Of a DNA stretch of 64,000 nt, positions 7,490-17,886 are shown piece by piece. The notes beneath the pieces were generated by a model that worked only from the letters and a program-made list of their open reading frames with translations, was not told the DNA's origin and did not search any database. Origin of the DNA: CAWGET01 sp963821715 (GTDB lineage: Bacteria > Bacteroidota > Ignavibacteria > Ignavibacteriales > Melioribacteraceae); assembly GCA_963821715.1 (NCBI GenBank), contig CAWGET010000006.1:1-64000 (forward strand), read 5' to 3'. The position numbers and the translations under genes are program-made. Every line of letters begins with the position of its first letter. Positions within the stretch are counted from its first letter, which is position 1.

Positions 7490-8995
7490 TTATTCTTTCT
7501 TAGAAAACAAAAGATCCACAGCTTTCGGTCCCCACGACCCGGCTTTATAATTGGGGAATTTAATCCATGGTTTCGACTCCCATTTTTTTATCACCGGATC
7601 TACAATCGACCAGGCTTTGTATATCCATTCGGAGCTTGGGAATAATGTCTGATCGCCCTGAATCGCGTCGTAAATTAACCACTGATAAGCGTTTGGAGTT
7701 TCTTTAATGTCGAATGCTGAATTGTAAAAGAAATTTAAATTTACCGGGCGAAGCTTCAGCTCGGCACCCGGCTGTTTAGCTGTGAATCTATAAATAATTC
7801 CTTCGTCCGGCTGTAGACGGAAAGTTAAAACATTATGCTCTGTTTCTTCTTTTTTATCTATCGGAAACATCAGGTGCGGAGTGGGTTTGAATTTAATTGT
7901 TATCTGGTTTAATTTCTTTTCCATTCTTTTTCCGGTAACGAGATAGAACGGGACTCCTGCCCAGCGCCAGCTATCGAGATACAAACGGAATGCGGCAAAT
8001 GTGGGAGCCATAGATTTCTTCTCCACATTTTTTTCGGAACGGTAACCCGCTACTTTTTTGTTGTCAATCGTGCCCGCGGAATATTGACCAAGGATGAAAT
8101 CTTTTTTTATGTTTATTGGATTGATCGAATTGAGAACCTGAAGCGTTGAAGCTCTTAAAGATTCAGCGTCAAAATTTACTGGCGGCTCAATTGCGGTTAT
8201 GCACAAAAGCTGAAATAAATGATTCTGAACCATATCCCGGATAACGCCGGTTTTCTCGTAAAAATTTCCGCGCGTTCCAATTCCTATATCTTCAGCAACG
8301 GTTATCTTAATGTGATCGATATAATTCCTATTCCAAATCGGCTCAAAACCCGGATTGGCAAATCGGAATACAAGCATATTCTGAACCGTTTCTTTCCCCA
8401 AGAAATGATCGACTCGGAAAATTTGTTTTTCGGTAAGAAACTTGTGTAATTCTTTATCCAATTTTCTCGCGGAAGATGCGTCGTATCCGAAAGGTTTTTC
8501 TATAATTATTCTTCGCCATCCTTTTCTACTCGATTTAAGAAGATTAGATTTATCTAAATTATCTGCTATTATTCCATAAAAAGAAGGCGGAGTTGCGAGA
8601 TGAAAAAGGATATTATCTGCTATGTTTTTTTCTTCTTTTCTTTCTTCAATTTTTTTGGATAGATCGGAATAGGATTCTTCGTTTTTAAAATCTCCTTTTA
8701 GATAACTAAGATTTTTTGAAAAGCTCTTCCATTTTTTTTCGGTATAATCTGTCTTTTCCAGAACAGTTTTTTTCATTTCGTCGTGAAAAGATTTTTCACT
8801 GTGATCTTTTATATCGATTCCGACGATTGAAAATTTATCGGGTAAAAAAGATTTGCAGTAAAGTCCGAATAATGATGGAATGAGTTCTTTGTGAGCTAAA
8901 TCTCCGGCGGCTCCGAAAATTACAACCACGCAGGAATCGAGCGGTTTACCCGCCGTTAAACCGGTATGCTTAACTTCAACTCCTTGCACGTTCAT
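7490..8995 (-). CDS. zwf: Glucose-6-phosphate 1-dehydrogenase
   Basis: 501 residues. Oxidises glucose 6-phosphate to the lactone with NADP+ or NAD+, first step of the oxidative pentose phosphate pathway. The Rossmann loop GAAGDLA is at 28-34, EKPFGYD at 166-172, and the active-site motif RVDHFLGKE at 194-202. The start overlaps the gnd stop as ATGA, so translation is coupled. With gnd and pgl it supplies NADPH and pentoses. Confidence 0.97.
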   Translation of the reverse strand: MNVQGVEVKHTGLTAGKPLDSCVVVIFGAAGDLAHKELIPSLFGLYCKSFLPDKFSIVGIDIKDHSEKSFHDEMKKTVLEKTDYTEKKWKSFSKNLSYLKGDFKNEESYSDLSKKIEERKEEKNIADNILFHLATPPSFYGIIADNLDKSNLLKSSRKGWRRIIIEKPFGYDASSARKLDKELHKFLTEKQIFRVDHFLGKETVQNMLVFRFANPGFEPIWNRNYIDHIKITVAEDIGIGTRGNFYEKTGVIRDMVQNHLFQLLCITAIEPPVNFDAESLRASTLQVLNSINPINIKKDFILGQYSAGTIDNKKVAGYRSEKNVEKKSMAPTFAAFRLYLDSWRWAGVPFYLVTGKRMEKKLNQITIKFKPTPHLMFPIDKKEETEHNVLTFRLQPDEGIIYRFTAKQPGAELKLRPVNLNFFYNSAFDIKETPNAYQWLIYDAIQGDQTLFPSSEWIYKAWSIVDPVIKKWESKPWIKFPNYKAGSWGPKAVDLLFSKKE

Positions 8996-9897
8996 TCGGA
9001 TTCCTCCTTAACAGCGTGCCCGCCGAATTGATTTCTGAGCGCGGCTATTACTTTCGATGAAAATGATTCATCCTGTCTCGAAGCGAATCTTTCATACAGC
9101 GACAAGGTAATCGTCGGGATCGGTATTGATTTTGCTACAGCGTAATCAGTTGTCCACCTCGCCGTTCCCGAATCGTCAACGTAAGGCGCTATTTTATCTA
9201 AATCATTTCCTTCCGCTTCGAACGCGTCGGCGGCAAGCTCCAGCAGCCAGCTTCTTACAACCGCGCCATTATTCCACAAGCCCGCTACCTTTTTCAAATC
9301 AATATCAAACTCAGACTTTTCCATACACTCGAATGATTCGCCCATTCCCTGAAGCATAACATATTCAAGCGCGTTATGAATCATCTTAACAAAATGTCCG
9401 GCACCGTTTTTACCCACATGTGCGTAACCGTTCTCGGGCGCCAGGGTTTTTAAAATCGGTTCCATTCTTTTAAAATCTTTTTCATCTCCTCCGATCATCA
9501 TATTATAGCCGACTTTTAATCCCCAAATTCCGCCGCTCACTCCGATATCCAAAAAGCGAATATTTTTTCCCCGGCATTTCTCGGCATTCTTCACCGAAGA
9601 TTTGTAATTGGAATTTCCCCCGTCAATTATCAAATCATTTTCATCTAACAAATTCAGAAGATTATCGATGGTCATTTCGGTAGGTTTACCATGCGGAACC
9701 ATTACCCATATGTTTCTCGGTTTTTCTAAACTATTTACAAAATCTTCAATCGATTCGGCTCCGGAAGCTCCGCTCGCTTGTGCAGATTTGACGTTCTCCT
9801 TTTTCAAATCGAAAGCTGTTATCTCGTGTCCGCCCTCTATCAAACGTTTAACCATATTACCGCCCATTTTCCCAAGTCCGATCATTCCAAGCTTCAT
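8992..9897 (-). CDS. gnd: 6-phosphogluconate dehydrogenase, short decarboxylating (YqeC/GndA-like) type
   Basis: 301 residues, the short class rather than the 470-residue class. NAD(P)-binding GLGKMG at 7-12, substrate motif SGGIWG at 121-126, catalytic Lys171 in KMIHN. Converts 6-phosphogluconate to ribulose 5-phosphate and CO2. It is the first gene of the operon; GAGG precedes the ATG. The short class is often NAD-preferring, but the sequence does not settle this. Confidence 0.95.
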   Translation of the reverse strand: MKLGMIGLGKMGGNMVKRLIEGGHEITAFDLKKENVKSAQASGASGAESIEDFVNSLEKPRNIWVMVPHGKPTEMTIDNLLNLLDENDLIIDGGNSNYKSSVKNAEKCRGKNIRFLDIGVSGGIWGLKVGYNMMIGGDEKDFKRMEPILKTLAPENGYAHVGKNGAGHFVKMIHNALEYVMLQGMGESFECMEKSEFDIDLKKVAGLWNNGAVVRSWLLELAADAFEAEGNDLDKIAPYVDDSGTARWTTDYAVAKSIPIPTITLSLYERFASRQDESFSSKVIAALRNQFGGHAVKEESE

Positions 9898-10138
9898 ATT
9901 AACCTCATAATTTTTTTATAATTTAATTAATTTTTAAGATTAAATGAAACAATTGAGCGAAACGAAAAATCATCTGATGGAAAAAAGGTAAATTTAAATT
10001 GTAATTGATTATTATTCGCGCATTCGCGGCAAAGCTTCTTTTGATGTTCCGGTAATATTTTTTATAAGAAGATTTTTAGATATTCACAACATATTACTGT
10101 TCAATTATGAAGAATAAGATTTCTCCGAAGAAAAAGAA

Positions 10139-11152
10139 TTAACCCGCCTGTAGAATATCTCTTAAATTAGATATTATTTTTTCAACACCAATTCCTCCAG
10201 CTCCTTCCAATGTGCAAATTTTTGGATCGCCGGGACATTTGTTTTGGCAATAGTCAGAGTCAGGCAATACAACTCGTTTCGGGTTCCCGGAAGGTCCCCA
10301 TAAAACAGGCGAACATGCGGTAAGCGGACAAAAGAGAGAGACTGTTTTTACATTTAGTGCGGCGGCTAAGTGCATTGGTCCGGTGCTTGCGGAAATTAAA
10401 ACATCGAGCGCAGAAAAATTTATTATCGAACTTCGAAGATCGGAATTAATGTTCGGGTAAATTACTCCGGGAATATTTTTAAGTTCAGGCGGAATTTCAT
10501 TATCGGTTACCGCTATTTTATATTCATCATTCTTTATTAATTCATCAACAAGATCTCTGTATCTCGATCTCGTCCAGTTAGGCGCGGAGTTTCCGCTCGT
10601 AGAATGAACCCCGATCAAATATTTTTTCCCTTCTAAATAATTTTTCTTTTTTTTATTTGAAGATATAACTTCGTCGCTGGATAAATAAATTTCAGTTTTT
10701 AAATTGCTGGTCTCCACTCCTATCTTTCGTGCGAGATCCATACAGTAATCTGCTTCGTGTCTTAGCGGAATATATTTGTGCCGGTAAACAGATTTAACAT
10801 TCGTTATGAATTGATAAAATTTGTGTCCGACTCCGATCCGGTTTTTAATTCCGGCAAAAAATAAAAGGTAATTTATTCTTTCATTCGGAAGAAGCATCAA
10901 ACCGTAGTTGAAATTGAATTTTCTCAGTTCAATTATTTTTTGGAAGAAAGTTTTTTCGTCGTCGATCAGGATTAACTCATCGACGAATGGATTATTCTTA
11001 AATATATCGGCGGTATATTTCCTTACCAGCATTGCCACAAAACTATCTGGATATTTTTTTTTGATTTCCCTCGGCATCGGAGTAGATAAAATCACATCGC
11101 CGATTCTATCCGGACGCGAAATTAAAATCCTTTTTTGCTCTCCGCTCTTCAT
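10139..11152 (-). CDS. Glycosyltransferase family 9 (heptosyltransferase-like)
   Basis: 337 residues. The N-terminal RPDRIGDVILSTP (13-25) and the later GPMHLAAAL stretch are hallmarks of the ADP-heptose:LPS heptosyltransferase family (GT9, GT-B fold). It probably adds a sugar to the lipopolysaccharide core at the cytoplasmic face. It overlaps the preceding GT4 gene by 4 bases (ATGA) and closes a three-gene envelope set. The actual sugar is unknown. Confidence 0.9.
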   Translation of the reverse strand: MKSGEQKRILISRPDRIGDVILSTPMPREIKKKYPDSFVAMLVRKYTADIFKNNPFVDELILIDDEKTFFQKIIELRKFNFNYGLMLLPNERINYLLFFAGIKNRIGVGHKFYQFITNVKSVYRHKYIPLRHEADYCMDLARKIGVETSNLKTEIYLSSDEVISSNKKKKNYLEGKKYLIGVHSTSGNSAPNWTRSRYRDLVDELIKNDEYKIAVTDNEIPPELKNIPGVIYPNINSDLRSSIINFSALDVLISASTGPMHLAAALNVKTVSLFCPLTACSPVLWGPSGNPKRVVLPDSDYCQNKCPGDPKICTLEGAGGIGVEKIISNLRDILQAG

Positions 11153-12271
11153 CTTAATAAAACACTTTTAAATTTATTGAATTCATTATCCCAATTCAAT
11201 TCGTCGGCGGCTTTTCGGCAATTGCGTGAATAATTCTCAAGAATTTTCGGATCCTTCTTAAGTTTTTTTAAAAATGAAAATAGATTCTCTTTCTCGGAAA
11301 TATCGATCGCTTCTCCAACTCCGTAGTTATCTATTATTTTTTTCATCTGCGGAAGATCGGAACAAATTACCGGAACGCCCGCCATAATATATTCGAATAA
11401 TTTATTCGGCAGTGCGTAATAATAACTAAGACTAATATTTTCTATAAGAGCAAGTCCGATATCCGCCGCGCTTGTGTAACTGATCAGCTCCGATTGAGAA
11501 ATTGAGCCAAGGAAAAATACGCGGTCTTCTATTTTTAATTCTTTAGAAATTCTTTCAAATTTTTTACGGAAATCTCCGTCTCCCAAAATCACGAAAACCA
11601 AATCGTCATCCATGGAAACAGTTTCTAAAATAAGTTCGATTCCTCTGCCTTCCAGTAAAACGCCCTGATAAAGAAGAATTAATTTTCCATCCTGGATATT
11701 TAGTTTTTTACGGAGATTGATTTTTTCAAACTGATTATTTAATAAAGGAAGATTCCGAAGCGTAATAATATTTTTAAGATCGAATTTATTCTTTAAGTAG
11801 TTCCGTATCCATTTCGCCTGTTGTTAAAACCAGATCAACTTTTTTTATAAATATTTTTTCTAAATATTCTATAATTCGCTGGACTATTTTTTTATTCCGG
11901 AGTCCTGCTAAGTTTGCATAGATCTCGCGTGAATCGTAAATAACTTTTGCTTTGCGGATACGGGCGATGAAATATACAACAGCCAGTGTGTAAACATCTT
12001 CAGCAAAATAAATGGATGCATTAGTTTTGAGTAATTCTTTAATAAGTATAAAGAAAAATTTAAAATAGAATTCGGGAGGATTTAGTTTATTTAGTTTATG
12101 GATTTGATAATGCGGCGCGATGAGAGAATGTTTAATCGTCCGCCAGTCGAATGCGATTACAGAAACCGAATATCCTTCCCCGGTTAAAGAATGTTTAAGA
12201 TTCGAAACGCGTGAATCGTGATCGGGATTTCCGAGAAAAGAGATGCAGATATTTTTTTTCTTCGCATCCAT
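11149..12271 (-). CDS. Glycosyltransferase family 4 with a frameshift
   Basis: Two open frames join into one GT4 enzyme. The N-terminal part from the ATG at 12271 (KNICISFLGNPDHDSRVSNL) stops at 11786. Reading one base over near 11809-11815 continues as WIRNYLKNKFDLKNIITLRN, then LYQGVLLEGRGIELI and the C-terminal nucleotide-sugar domain (LGDGDFRKKF, GVPVICSDLP) to 11149. The joined protein, about 373 residues, has the normal two-domain length. One base too many in the AAAT region suggests a sequencing error or a recent mutation. TAATG coupling to the gene before and ATGA overlap with the gene after support one operon. Confidence 0.85.
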
Positions 12272-13230
12272 TAAAGGTGAATGTAGAAAGTGTTTCGCAT
12301 CACTGTTTTAGCGTCGAATTTTTCCTTAAAGTCGATAAGATTCATGCTCGGCGTCATAGGGTTATCCGCCTTCGTATCTTGCGAGACGCCGATATCGACA
12401 TATTTATATCCTTGTTCAGTACTGTATTTAACAACTTCATACATAACGCGGTGTATCGGCTTGAATTCGGCATAATCGTAAAGAAGCATATTGTAAAAAC
12501 AGAGCGCAACTTGTTTGTTGCAGAAGAACATCAGCGATCCGGCAATCGGTATATCTTTATAATAAACCATAAATAATTTTAGATTTTCCGGCATAAGTTC
12601 TTTTAATTTCAAAAGGTCTTCGTAAGAATGCGTGGGCTTTACATTATGCCTTGATTTATTATCGATTAATATCGGGTAGAACTCATCGTATCTTTCGTTG
12701 ATCTCGACGCGGACCTCCTTATTTTTCAAGGATTTCCGGATGTTGCGTCTTACCGTCGCCTGAAATCTGGGAAGAATATCTTCGTCCGGGTCAAGTTTTA
12801 TTGCGCTTGAAATATAATGCAGATCAAATTTGAACCCCTGCCAAAGCATCGCAAAGTCGAGATTCTGATTCTGTTTTTCTTCATAGACGATTGGCGGAGG
12901 TGTCAGCAGAAATTCTTCGATTCTATTTTTCTTTCCGTAATTCTTTAGTGTTGAAACAATTTCCATCGCTTCTTTAAACTTAATATCCTTCGTTACAATT
13001 GAACCGTAACTTGCGCCTACAGGCGATTCGAAAAGTTCATTTGTTTTAGAACCGGGTAGAACGGCTTCTATCCGATCATTCTCAATAAAGATTAAATGAT
13101 TAAAATTAAATTTGCCGGGTGTGTGATAATCAAAAAATTTTTGAAGATGAAAAATTGTTCCGTTATTTGAATTAAGAACAAATTGGTCCCAATCGTCACG
13201 GTATTTTTCTGAATATTCTATAATTTTCAT
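12271..13230 (-). CDS. GNAT/FemAB-like acyl- or aminoacyltransferase
   Basis: 319 residues with two GNAT-like halves, as in FemAB and BioF2-like acetyltransferases. Features: RRNIRKSLKN in the middle, the fold core LFMVYYKDIPIAGSLMFF, and YKYVDIGVSQDTKAD. Family members transfer amino acids or acyl groups to envelope sugars or lipids. Context with GT4 and GT9 genes points to modification of a surface glycan. Its TAA overlaps the next ATG (TAATG). Confidence 0.8.
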   Translation of the reverse strand: MKIIEYSEKYRDDWDQFVLNSNNGTIFHLQKFFDYHTPGKFNFNHLIFIENDRIEAVLPGSKTNELFESPVGASYGSIVTKDIKFKEAMEIVSTLKNYGKKNRIEEFLLTPPPIVYEEKQNQNLDFAMLWQGFKFDLHYISSAIKLDPDEDILPRFQATVRRNIRKSLKNKEVRVEINERYDEFYPILIDNKSRHNVKPTHSYEDLLKLKELMPENLKLFMVYYKDIPIAGSLMFFCNKQVALCFYNMLLYDYAEFKPIHRVMYEVVKYSTEQGYKYVDIGVSQDTKADNPMTPSMNLIDFKEKFDAKTVMRNTFYIHL

Positions 13231-13337
13231 TAGTTCTTATGTGAAATTGAAAATACAAATTTATGAAAATTTTTTAAGAGTTCTAATTTAATCTCACAAG
13301 GAAATGATTTTTTCAAATCGGATGGATATTCTTCATC

Positions 13338-13364
13338 GCTAAAGCAAATTTTTTTTGCTTTAGC
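13338..13364. repeat. Perfect inverted repeat in the intergenic gap
   Basis: GCTAAAGCAAA and TTTGCTTTAGC, 11 bp arms with a T5 loop. It stands between the FemAB-like gene and the outer-membrane gene block. It may stop transcription but has no T-tract outside the stem. Confidence 0.5.
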
Positions 13365-13467
13365 CTAAGAACAATTTAACAATGCGGCTAAAGTCGTATT
13401 ATTTTTAAATATTATATTCCGTCAGTTAAAACGACGGTAATGGACTCAAAAGATGTGATGACTCATT

Positions 13468-13499
13468 GAAAACTTATTTAATTTACGTTGTAAGTTTTC
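13468..13499. repeat. Inverted repeat after the PorV-like gene
   Basis: GAAAACTTA and TAAGTTTTC, 9 bp arms, 14-base loop, 15 bases downstream of the PorV-like stop at 13515. It may protect or end the transcript; there is no T-tract. Confidence 0.4.
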
Positions 13500-13514
13500 C
13501 AACTAGGAACCAAT

Positions 13515-14412
13515 TTAAAACTGATACTTCAACGAAATAGTATTCGAACTTCCAAAATCAAATTCATAAGGAACGTATGCGTAATCGAATTCTAAGCTGT
13601 TCCACTTTAATCCCAATCCGGCTGTTAAACTTTTTGATTCAAATCCGCTGATGTAACCGGCTCGAAGCGCGAGCAGATCGCGGAACATCCATTCGATACC
13701 GCCGCTTACGTGGTCAAATTCATCTTCAAGAAATTTTTTATAACCGGCGGTTAAAGTAATTCCTGAATGTAATTCATCAAGTTCTAAAAAATATTTTGCG
13801 CCGCCGTTAAACTCCGCTGGTAGCTTAGAACTCTCCGCTCTAAGTTTGTTCATCGACCCAATATTTCTTAGTGAAACACCAACGCTCAAATTCTGAATAA
13901 GATCTTGGTAATAGGCGCCGAAATCGAATCCGATTCCCATCGCTTCTTCAGTGAATAATCCTTCATAAATATATTTTACCGAAACTCCTGCCGATAAATT
14001 ATCCATCAGCTTAAATCCCGATGATAAACTTCCCCAAAAATAGTTAGCGTTAAATTTTGAATCGGCTTCGCCCGGCTTGGTTCTGACTTCGATATCGGAA
14101 ACAGAAGTTGTATTTAATCCAATAGCCATCGGTAGACCGAGAAATTTAAATTTAGCGCCGAGCATTTCGCTTCGAAGATCCTGGGCTGAACTGTTGTGGG
14201 TGAAGGAAATTTCCGCGTAAGGATTTTCCGTTAGCAAAGCGGGATTATAATTTAGCGCTGTAACGTCGCTTAGCGGTTACAACTCCAAGATCTCCCATTG
14301 CGATATTTCTCGCTCCGAAACCGGACTTCATAAAAGATAATCCGCTGCTCGTAGCGCTCTGCGCGGAAATAATTCCTGCGCTTATAAAAATTAAAACTAA
14401 TATTTTTTTCAT
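13515..14412 (-). CDS. PorV/PorQ-family outer-membrane beta-barrel protein, frameshifted
   Basis: Begins with a signal peptide at 14412 (MKKILVLIFISAGIISAQ), then FGARNIAMGDLGV, typical of the family start. The frame breaks near 14268-14274; skipping one base continues as SDVTALNYNPALLTENPY, the conserved family segment, and runs to 13515. The barrel part ends in a hydrophobic strand with terminal Phe (TISLKYQF). The joined protein has about 298 residues. It lies 2 bases from the next PorV-like gene, so these are paralogues in one operon. In relatives, PorV proteins support type IX secretion. Confidence 0.82.
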
Positions 14413-14414
14413 AA

Positions 14415-15395
14415 TTAAAATCTAAAATTTATTCCAACAATGTGTCTGTCATGCGGAGAATACGGCTCCATAACGAAAGCATAATCTACGCCGACAAAAC
14501 TAGAATTAAGTTTGTAAAGATATGAAAATCCCAGCGAAGGTCTAACCGGATAATCGGTATTACTTATGTTTATTCTGTCAATTCCGCCGCGCAAAAACAA
14601 ACCTTCATAAATATTATATTCGGCGCCGAATCTTAGGAAACTATTATCGGCGTCGTAATTATCGAATTCGCCGGAGACAATAATATCTTTCGAGATCAAA
14701 TATGATAAACCAATTTTTTTTGATGTCGGAAATTTATAAGTCTCATTATTTCCATCTTCTGCGTAAAGATCGTTCGTGTCCCATTCATATTTGCTGTTAA
14801 TATCCGAAATTACAAGAGCCATTTTCACTCTTCGTGAAAAACGGAATAAGGCACCGATATCAAATCCGACTCCGGATGAATTAATATCTTCATACAATTT
14901 GTAATAATAAAATTTGATCCCGACTCCAATGCTCAATTTGCTTGAGATCTGATTAGCAACCGAAACAAAAAATTGGTTTTCGGATGTGGATATTTCCCCT
15001 GCTTTATTTCCTTGATTGTCGCGCTCCTGAATTTTTCCGACTCCCGCATTAATTATTCCGAAACTCAATCCGGCTCTAGCTTTTCTTTTTCTATTTTTCC
15101 CGCCGAATTCAAAATGCTTTGTAAAATTTAGAAAATTTAACGATCGATCCAATGATAAAAACGAGTAGGAAGTTTGGAAAGAATTATCCTCCTGGTAAAC
15201 GCTTAAAGCAGGATTATAATACGAAACAAGATTTCCCGAAGTAATTGAGGACATCGCGTTTCCAAGTCCCATTCCCCGCGCACCGAATCCCATCCGGCTG
15301 AAAGCCCCGGATTTGCTGCTGAAATCGGTCGATTGATTTTGACCGAAAAAAATCAGCGGAATGAATATGGTTGTAATAAAAATTAATTTTTTCAC
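14415..15395 (-). CDS. PorV/PorQ-family outer-membrane beta-barrel protein
   Basis: 326 residues. Signal peptide 1-18 (MKKLIFITTIFIPLIFFG), then FSRMGFGARGMGLGNAMSS and YYNPAL, the family signature, then repeated amphipathic strands and a final strand ending in Phe (IVGINFRF). Outer membrane. It follows the Asp-box secreted protein by 11 bases. It could be the shuttle that hands type IX substrates to the surface, or a plain porin-like protein. Confidence 0.85.
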   Translation of the reverse strand: MKKLIFITTIFIPLIFFGQNQSTDFSSKSGAFSRMGFGARGMGLGNAMSSITSGNLVSYYNPALSVYQEDNSFQTSYSFLSLDRSLNFLNFTKHFEFGGKNRKRKARAGLSFGIINAGVGKIQERDNQGNKAGEISTSENQFFVSVANQISSKLSIGVGIKFYYYKLYEDINSSGVGFDIGALFRFSRRVKMALVISDINSKYEWDTNDLYAEDGNNETYKFPTSKKIGLSYLISKDIIVSGEFDNYDADNSFLRFGAEYNIYEGLFLRGGIDRINISNTDYPVRPSLGFSYLYKLNSSFVGVDYAFVMEPYSPHDRHIVGINFRF

Positions 15396-15406
15396 TTTTT
15401 CACCGT

Positions 15407-16960
15407 TTACATTAGGACCATTATTTTTCCGAATAACGGATCGCCCGATCCCGCGTCGATTCTATAAAAATAAACTCCGTTCGGCACATAGTTGCCAGAG
15501 TCGTCTCTGCCGTCCCAAATTTCAAAGATTTCATCACCCGCGTTTCTCGGCGCCTTCTGAATAAGCGTGCGGACCAGATTCATATCGAAGTCAAGAATTC
15601 GAATTGTTACATCGTCAGTCGAACTATTCAGACTGTATTTTATCCTCGTGAACCCGTCGTCCGGAGAAAAGGGATTTGGAAATGCATAAGTATCTTCTGC
15701 GTTTTCTAAAGGCACAGAAGCTAAAAGAATATTCCAGTCTCCGTCCCAGATTCCGTTTTTACTGATCATTTTTGCCAGACCTTCGCCGGCGCTTCCGCCC
15801 CAAACTATTTCAACTCCGGCGGAATCCTGAACTCCGGCAGAATAAAATTGATTTCTCAATATCGCAATCGATTTTTGATCATCTGCAATTACGTTGGGAG
15901 AAAGCCATTCGTTCCCCGAATTTCTTGACGCAAATAATCCGTTGTCCGTCGCGGCAATTACTTCTCCTCTCCTAAACGCAAAGTTATGCCCGCGTTCGCC
16001 GTATAAAGCGGTCTGCCAGCTTTCTCCGTCGTTAAGCGAGTAACTTACGCCGTAAAATTCATCCTGGTCTTCAGCGCGCCACGTTGCTCCCCAAATCGAA
16101 CCGCTCAATGAATCGTATTCAAGCGCAACAACAAAATTTCCGCTGATAGATTCATCCTGATTTTGATGATTATATTTTTTCCAGCTTAATCCGTTATCTT
16201 CGGAAATATTGATCCCATTTGCCGTTCCGGCGTAAATTTTTTCATCTCCGTCTGAAGCTATAGAAAACAGACGATGATTTAAGTTACTTTCGGGACCGAA
16301 TTTTCCGGCTTGAGGCTGAAGCGTAAAACTCAATGTGTCGTTCGGATTTATTTCATCAAGATAATCGGGCGGAAGCGGAACACGCTTCCAGGTAACGCCC
16401 ATATCGTCGGAACTTCTTAATCCACCAGCGAAAGTCGCGATCCAGATTTTCTCTTTGCTGAATGCGATATCGTAGATTAAATTTTGTTCTTTCACTGTTA
16501 CCGGCAAAGCACGCAAAGTATTTATTCCGTAAACCACCGAAGAATCGCCGGGATCGTCGACAGGCTGCTCAATCCGGTTCCATGTTTCACCGTTATCTTC
16601 GGAATAAATTAACCCTTCGCCAACGTTGACAGTTGAACCGTCTGTTTCTTTAATACCCGATAATGAAGCCCAGATAACTCCGTCATTGTAGCCAAGGGCC
16701 GGAACTCCCAGCGTCCCAAAGTCTTCTGTTCCGTAATAATTGGTCCATGATTTTCCATGGTCTTCCGATTTACTCAACCCACGCGACGTCGCGATCCATA
16801 TAGTATTATCATCATCTATTAAAATATCTGTTATGGAATTACTTGCGGGATTTTCCGAACCTGCTTTTGAAAGAGATGGTTTCTCAAGCCTGAAATCCGA
16901 TAAGCCTTGAGAGAAAACTACTCCGGCAAAAAATAAAATTATTAAAAAATATTTTTTCAT
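15407..16960 (-). CDS. Secreted Asp-box beta-propeller protein with FlgD-like C-terminal domain
   Basis: 517 residues. Signal peptide 1-18. At least six Asp-box/BNR-type repeats of the form S.D.G..W are seen (SEDHGKSW, SEDNGETW, SDDMGVTW, SEDNGLSW and others), so the body is probably a beta propeller. The last 85 residues (FPNPFSPDDG, IRILDFDMNLVRTL, WDGRDDSGNYVPNGVYFYRI) form a FlgD-like Ig domain, the usual C-terminal sorting domain of Ignavibacteria-type exported proteins. Ligand unknown. It shares its start region with the stop of the lipoprotein gene. Confidence 0.88.
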   Translation of the reverse strand: MKKYFLIILFFAGVVFSQGLSDFRLEKPSLSKAGSENPASNSITDILIDDDNTIWIATSRGLSKSEDHGKSWTNYYGTEDFGTLGVPALGYNDGVIWASLSGIKETDGSTVNVGEGLIYSEDNGETWNRIEQPVDDPGDSSVVYGINTLRALPVTVKEQNLIYDIAFSKEKIWIATFAGGLRSSDDMGVTWKRVPLPPDYLDEINPNDTLSFTLQPQAGKFGPESNLNHRLFSIASDGDEKIYAGTANGINISEDNGLSWKKYNHQNQDESISGNFVVALEYDSLSGSIWGATWRAEDQDEFYGVSYSLNDGESWQTALYGERGHNFAFRRGEVIAATDNGLFASRNSGNEWLSPNVIADDQKSIAILRNQFYSAGVQDSAGVEIVWGGSAGEGLAKMISKNGIWDGDWNILLASVPLENAEDTYAFPNPFSPDDGFTRIKYSLNSSTDDVTIRILDFDMNLVRTLIQKAPRNAGDEIFEIWDGRDDSGNYVPNGVYFYRIDAGSGDPLFGKIMVLM

Positions 16961-17778
16961 TACTTGATCACTATGTTGTGCGAAATAATATTGCTTAAAG
17001 CGCCGTCGTTGTCTTCAGCCTGAAAATCAAAACGCCAGGTTCCTTTATCCGTATCCGAAGGTAAACGAACATTCAGCGAGTATCTTCCGTCGCCGGCTGT
17101 TTCGTCTCCGTGAAATTCATCTCCGTCGTCAAACATAAAAACTCTATTACCGTTCGAAGTTCCGTTTGGACGCGTTACCAGAAAATAGACTTCGGCTCCG
17201 ACCAATCCGTTAGGATCGTCAACATCAACCGATAGTTGTATTTCGAGTTCCGGCGCTGTTAAAGTATCAGGCGCCTGAAGATTTGAAATTACCGGCGGAA
17301 CATTTTCCTGCCCGTTTAACAGCGTGATTTTTTTTGCCGCCGCCAATCGTTCTTCTAAATTTTTAGCTTTTACAAAAAATTGTATTTCATAATCTCCATT
17401 GGCAACATCTTTCGGCACAGCAAATTTTCCGGAATATATTCTATCGTCGGCAGAAAGGTCTCCGTTTAATCTTTCGGCTCCGTCATCCAAAAGAGTAACT
17501 CCGGATTCAAGCGTAAAATTTGTTTCGAGAGACACTACATCAGCGTAAATATTTTCAATCGGTTCCGGATTATCGACAGCCGCGTGAATGGTTACCATTG
17601 AATCGGAAGAGGAATAAACGAATCGTGAAGGAGCTTCGACGTCTACAATAGAAAATTTTGTGATCGATTCATCGATCAGATCATTCGGGATATCTTCACA
17701 GGAAATTAGCGTTAAAGAAAGGAAAGGTAAAAGAAACAGGCTCTTTCCAAAGAAACGATTTAAGAATTTGCTTAGCAT
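16960..17778 (-). CDS. Lipoprotein with immunoglobulin-like repeats
   Basis: 272 residues from the ATG at 17778 (MLSKFLNRFFG). An upstream extension to 17868 would start within a likely promoter, so it is not used. The signal ends in a lipobox LISC. Two similar beta-rich domains follow, each with an Asp-rich turn (LSADDRIYSGKF; ETAGDGRYSLNV), like invasin/cadherin-type Ig folds. It is probably anchored at the outer membrane. It heads the block of secreted and outer-membrane genes. Confidence 0.82.
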   Translation of the reverse strand: MLSKFLNRFFGKSLFLLPFLSLTLISCEDIPNDLIDESITKFSIVDVEAPSRFVYSSSDSMVTIHAAVDNPEPIENIYADVVSLETNFTLESGVTLLDDGAERLNGDLSADDRIYSGKFAVPKDVANGDYEIQFFVKAKNLEERLAAAKKITLLNGQENVPPVISNLQAPDTLTAPELEIQLSVDVDDPNGLVGAEVYFLVTRPNGTSNGNRVFMFDDGDEFHGDETAGDGRYSLNVRLPSDTDKGTWRFDFQAEDNDGALSNIISHNIVIK

Positions 17779-17851
17779 ATTTTTTACTTGAATTAGAATT
17801 ATAAGAAAAGTAGCAAATCCTCTGTATGTTTCTCCTGTTTTTTGGTCTGAA

Positions 17852-17879
17852 ATATAATACGGCTTCATTTTTTTGTCAA
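17852..17879 (-). promoter_or_regulatory. Promoter of the lipoprotein/outer-membrane gene block
   Basis: Minus strand TTGACA followed by TATATTTC, with 20 nt between TTG and TATATTTC. It matches TTG / TAnnTTTG in all but the last base. It lies about 75 bases before the ATG at 17778 and decides that start. Confidence 0.55.
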
Positions 17880-17886
17880 GGTAAAT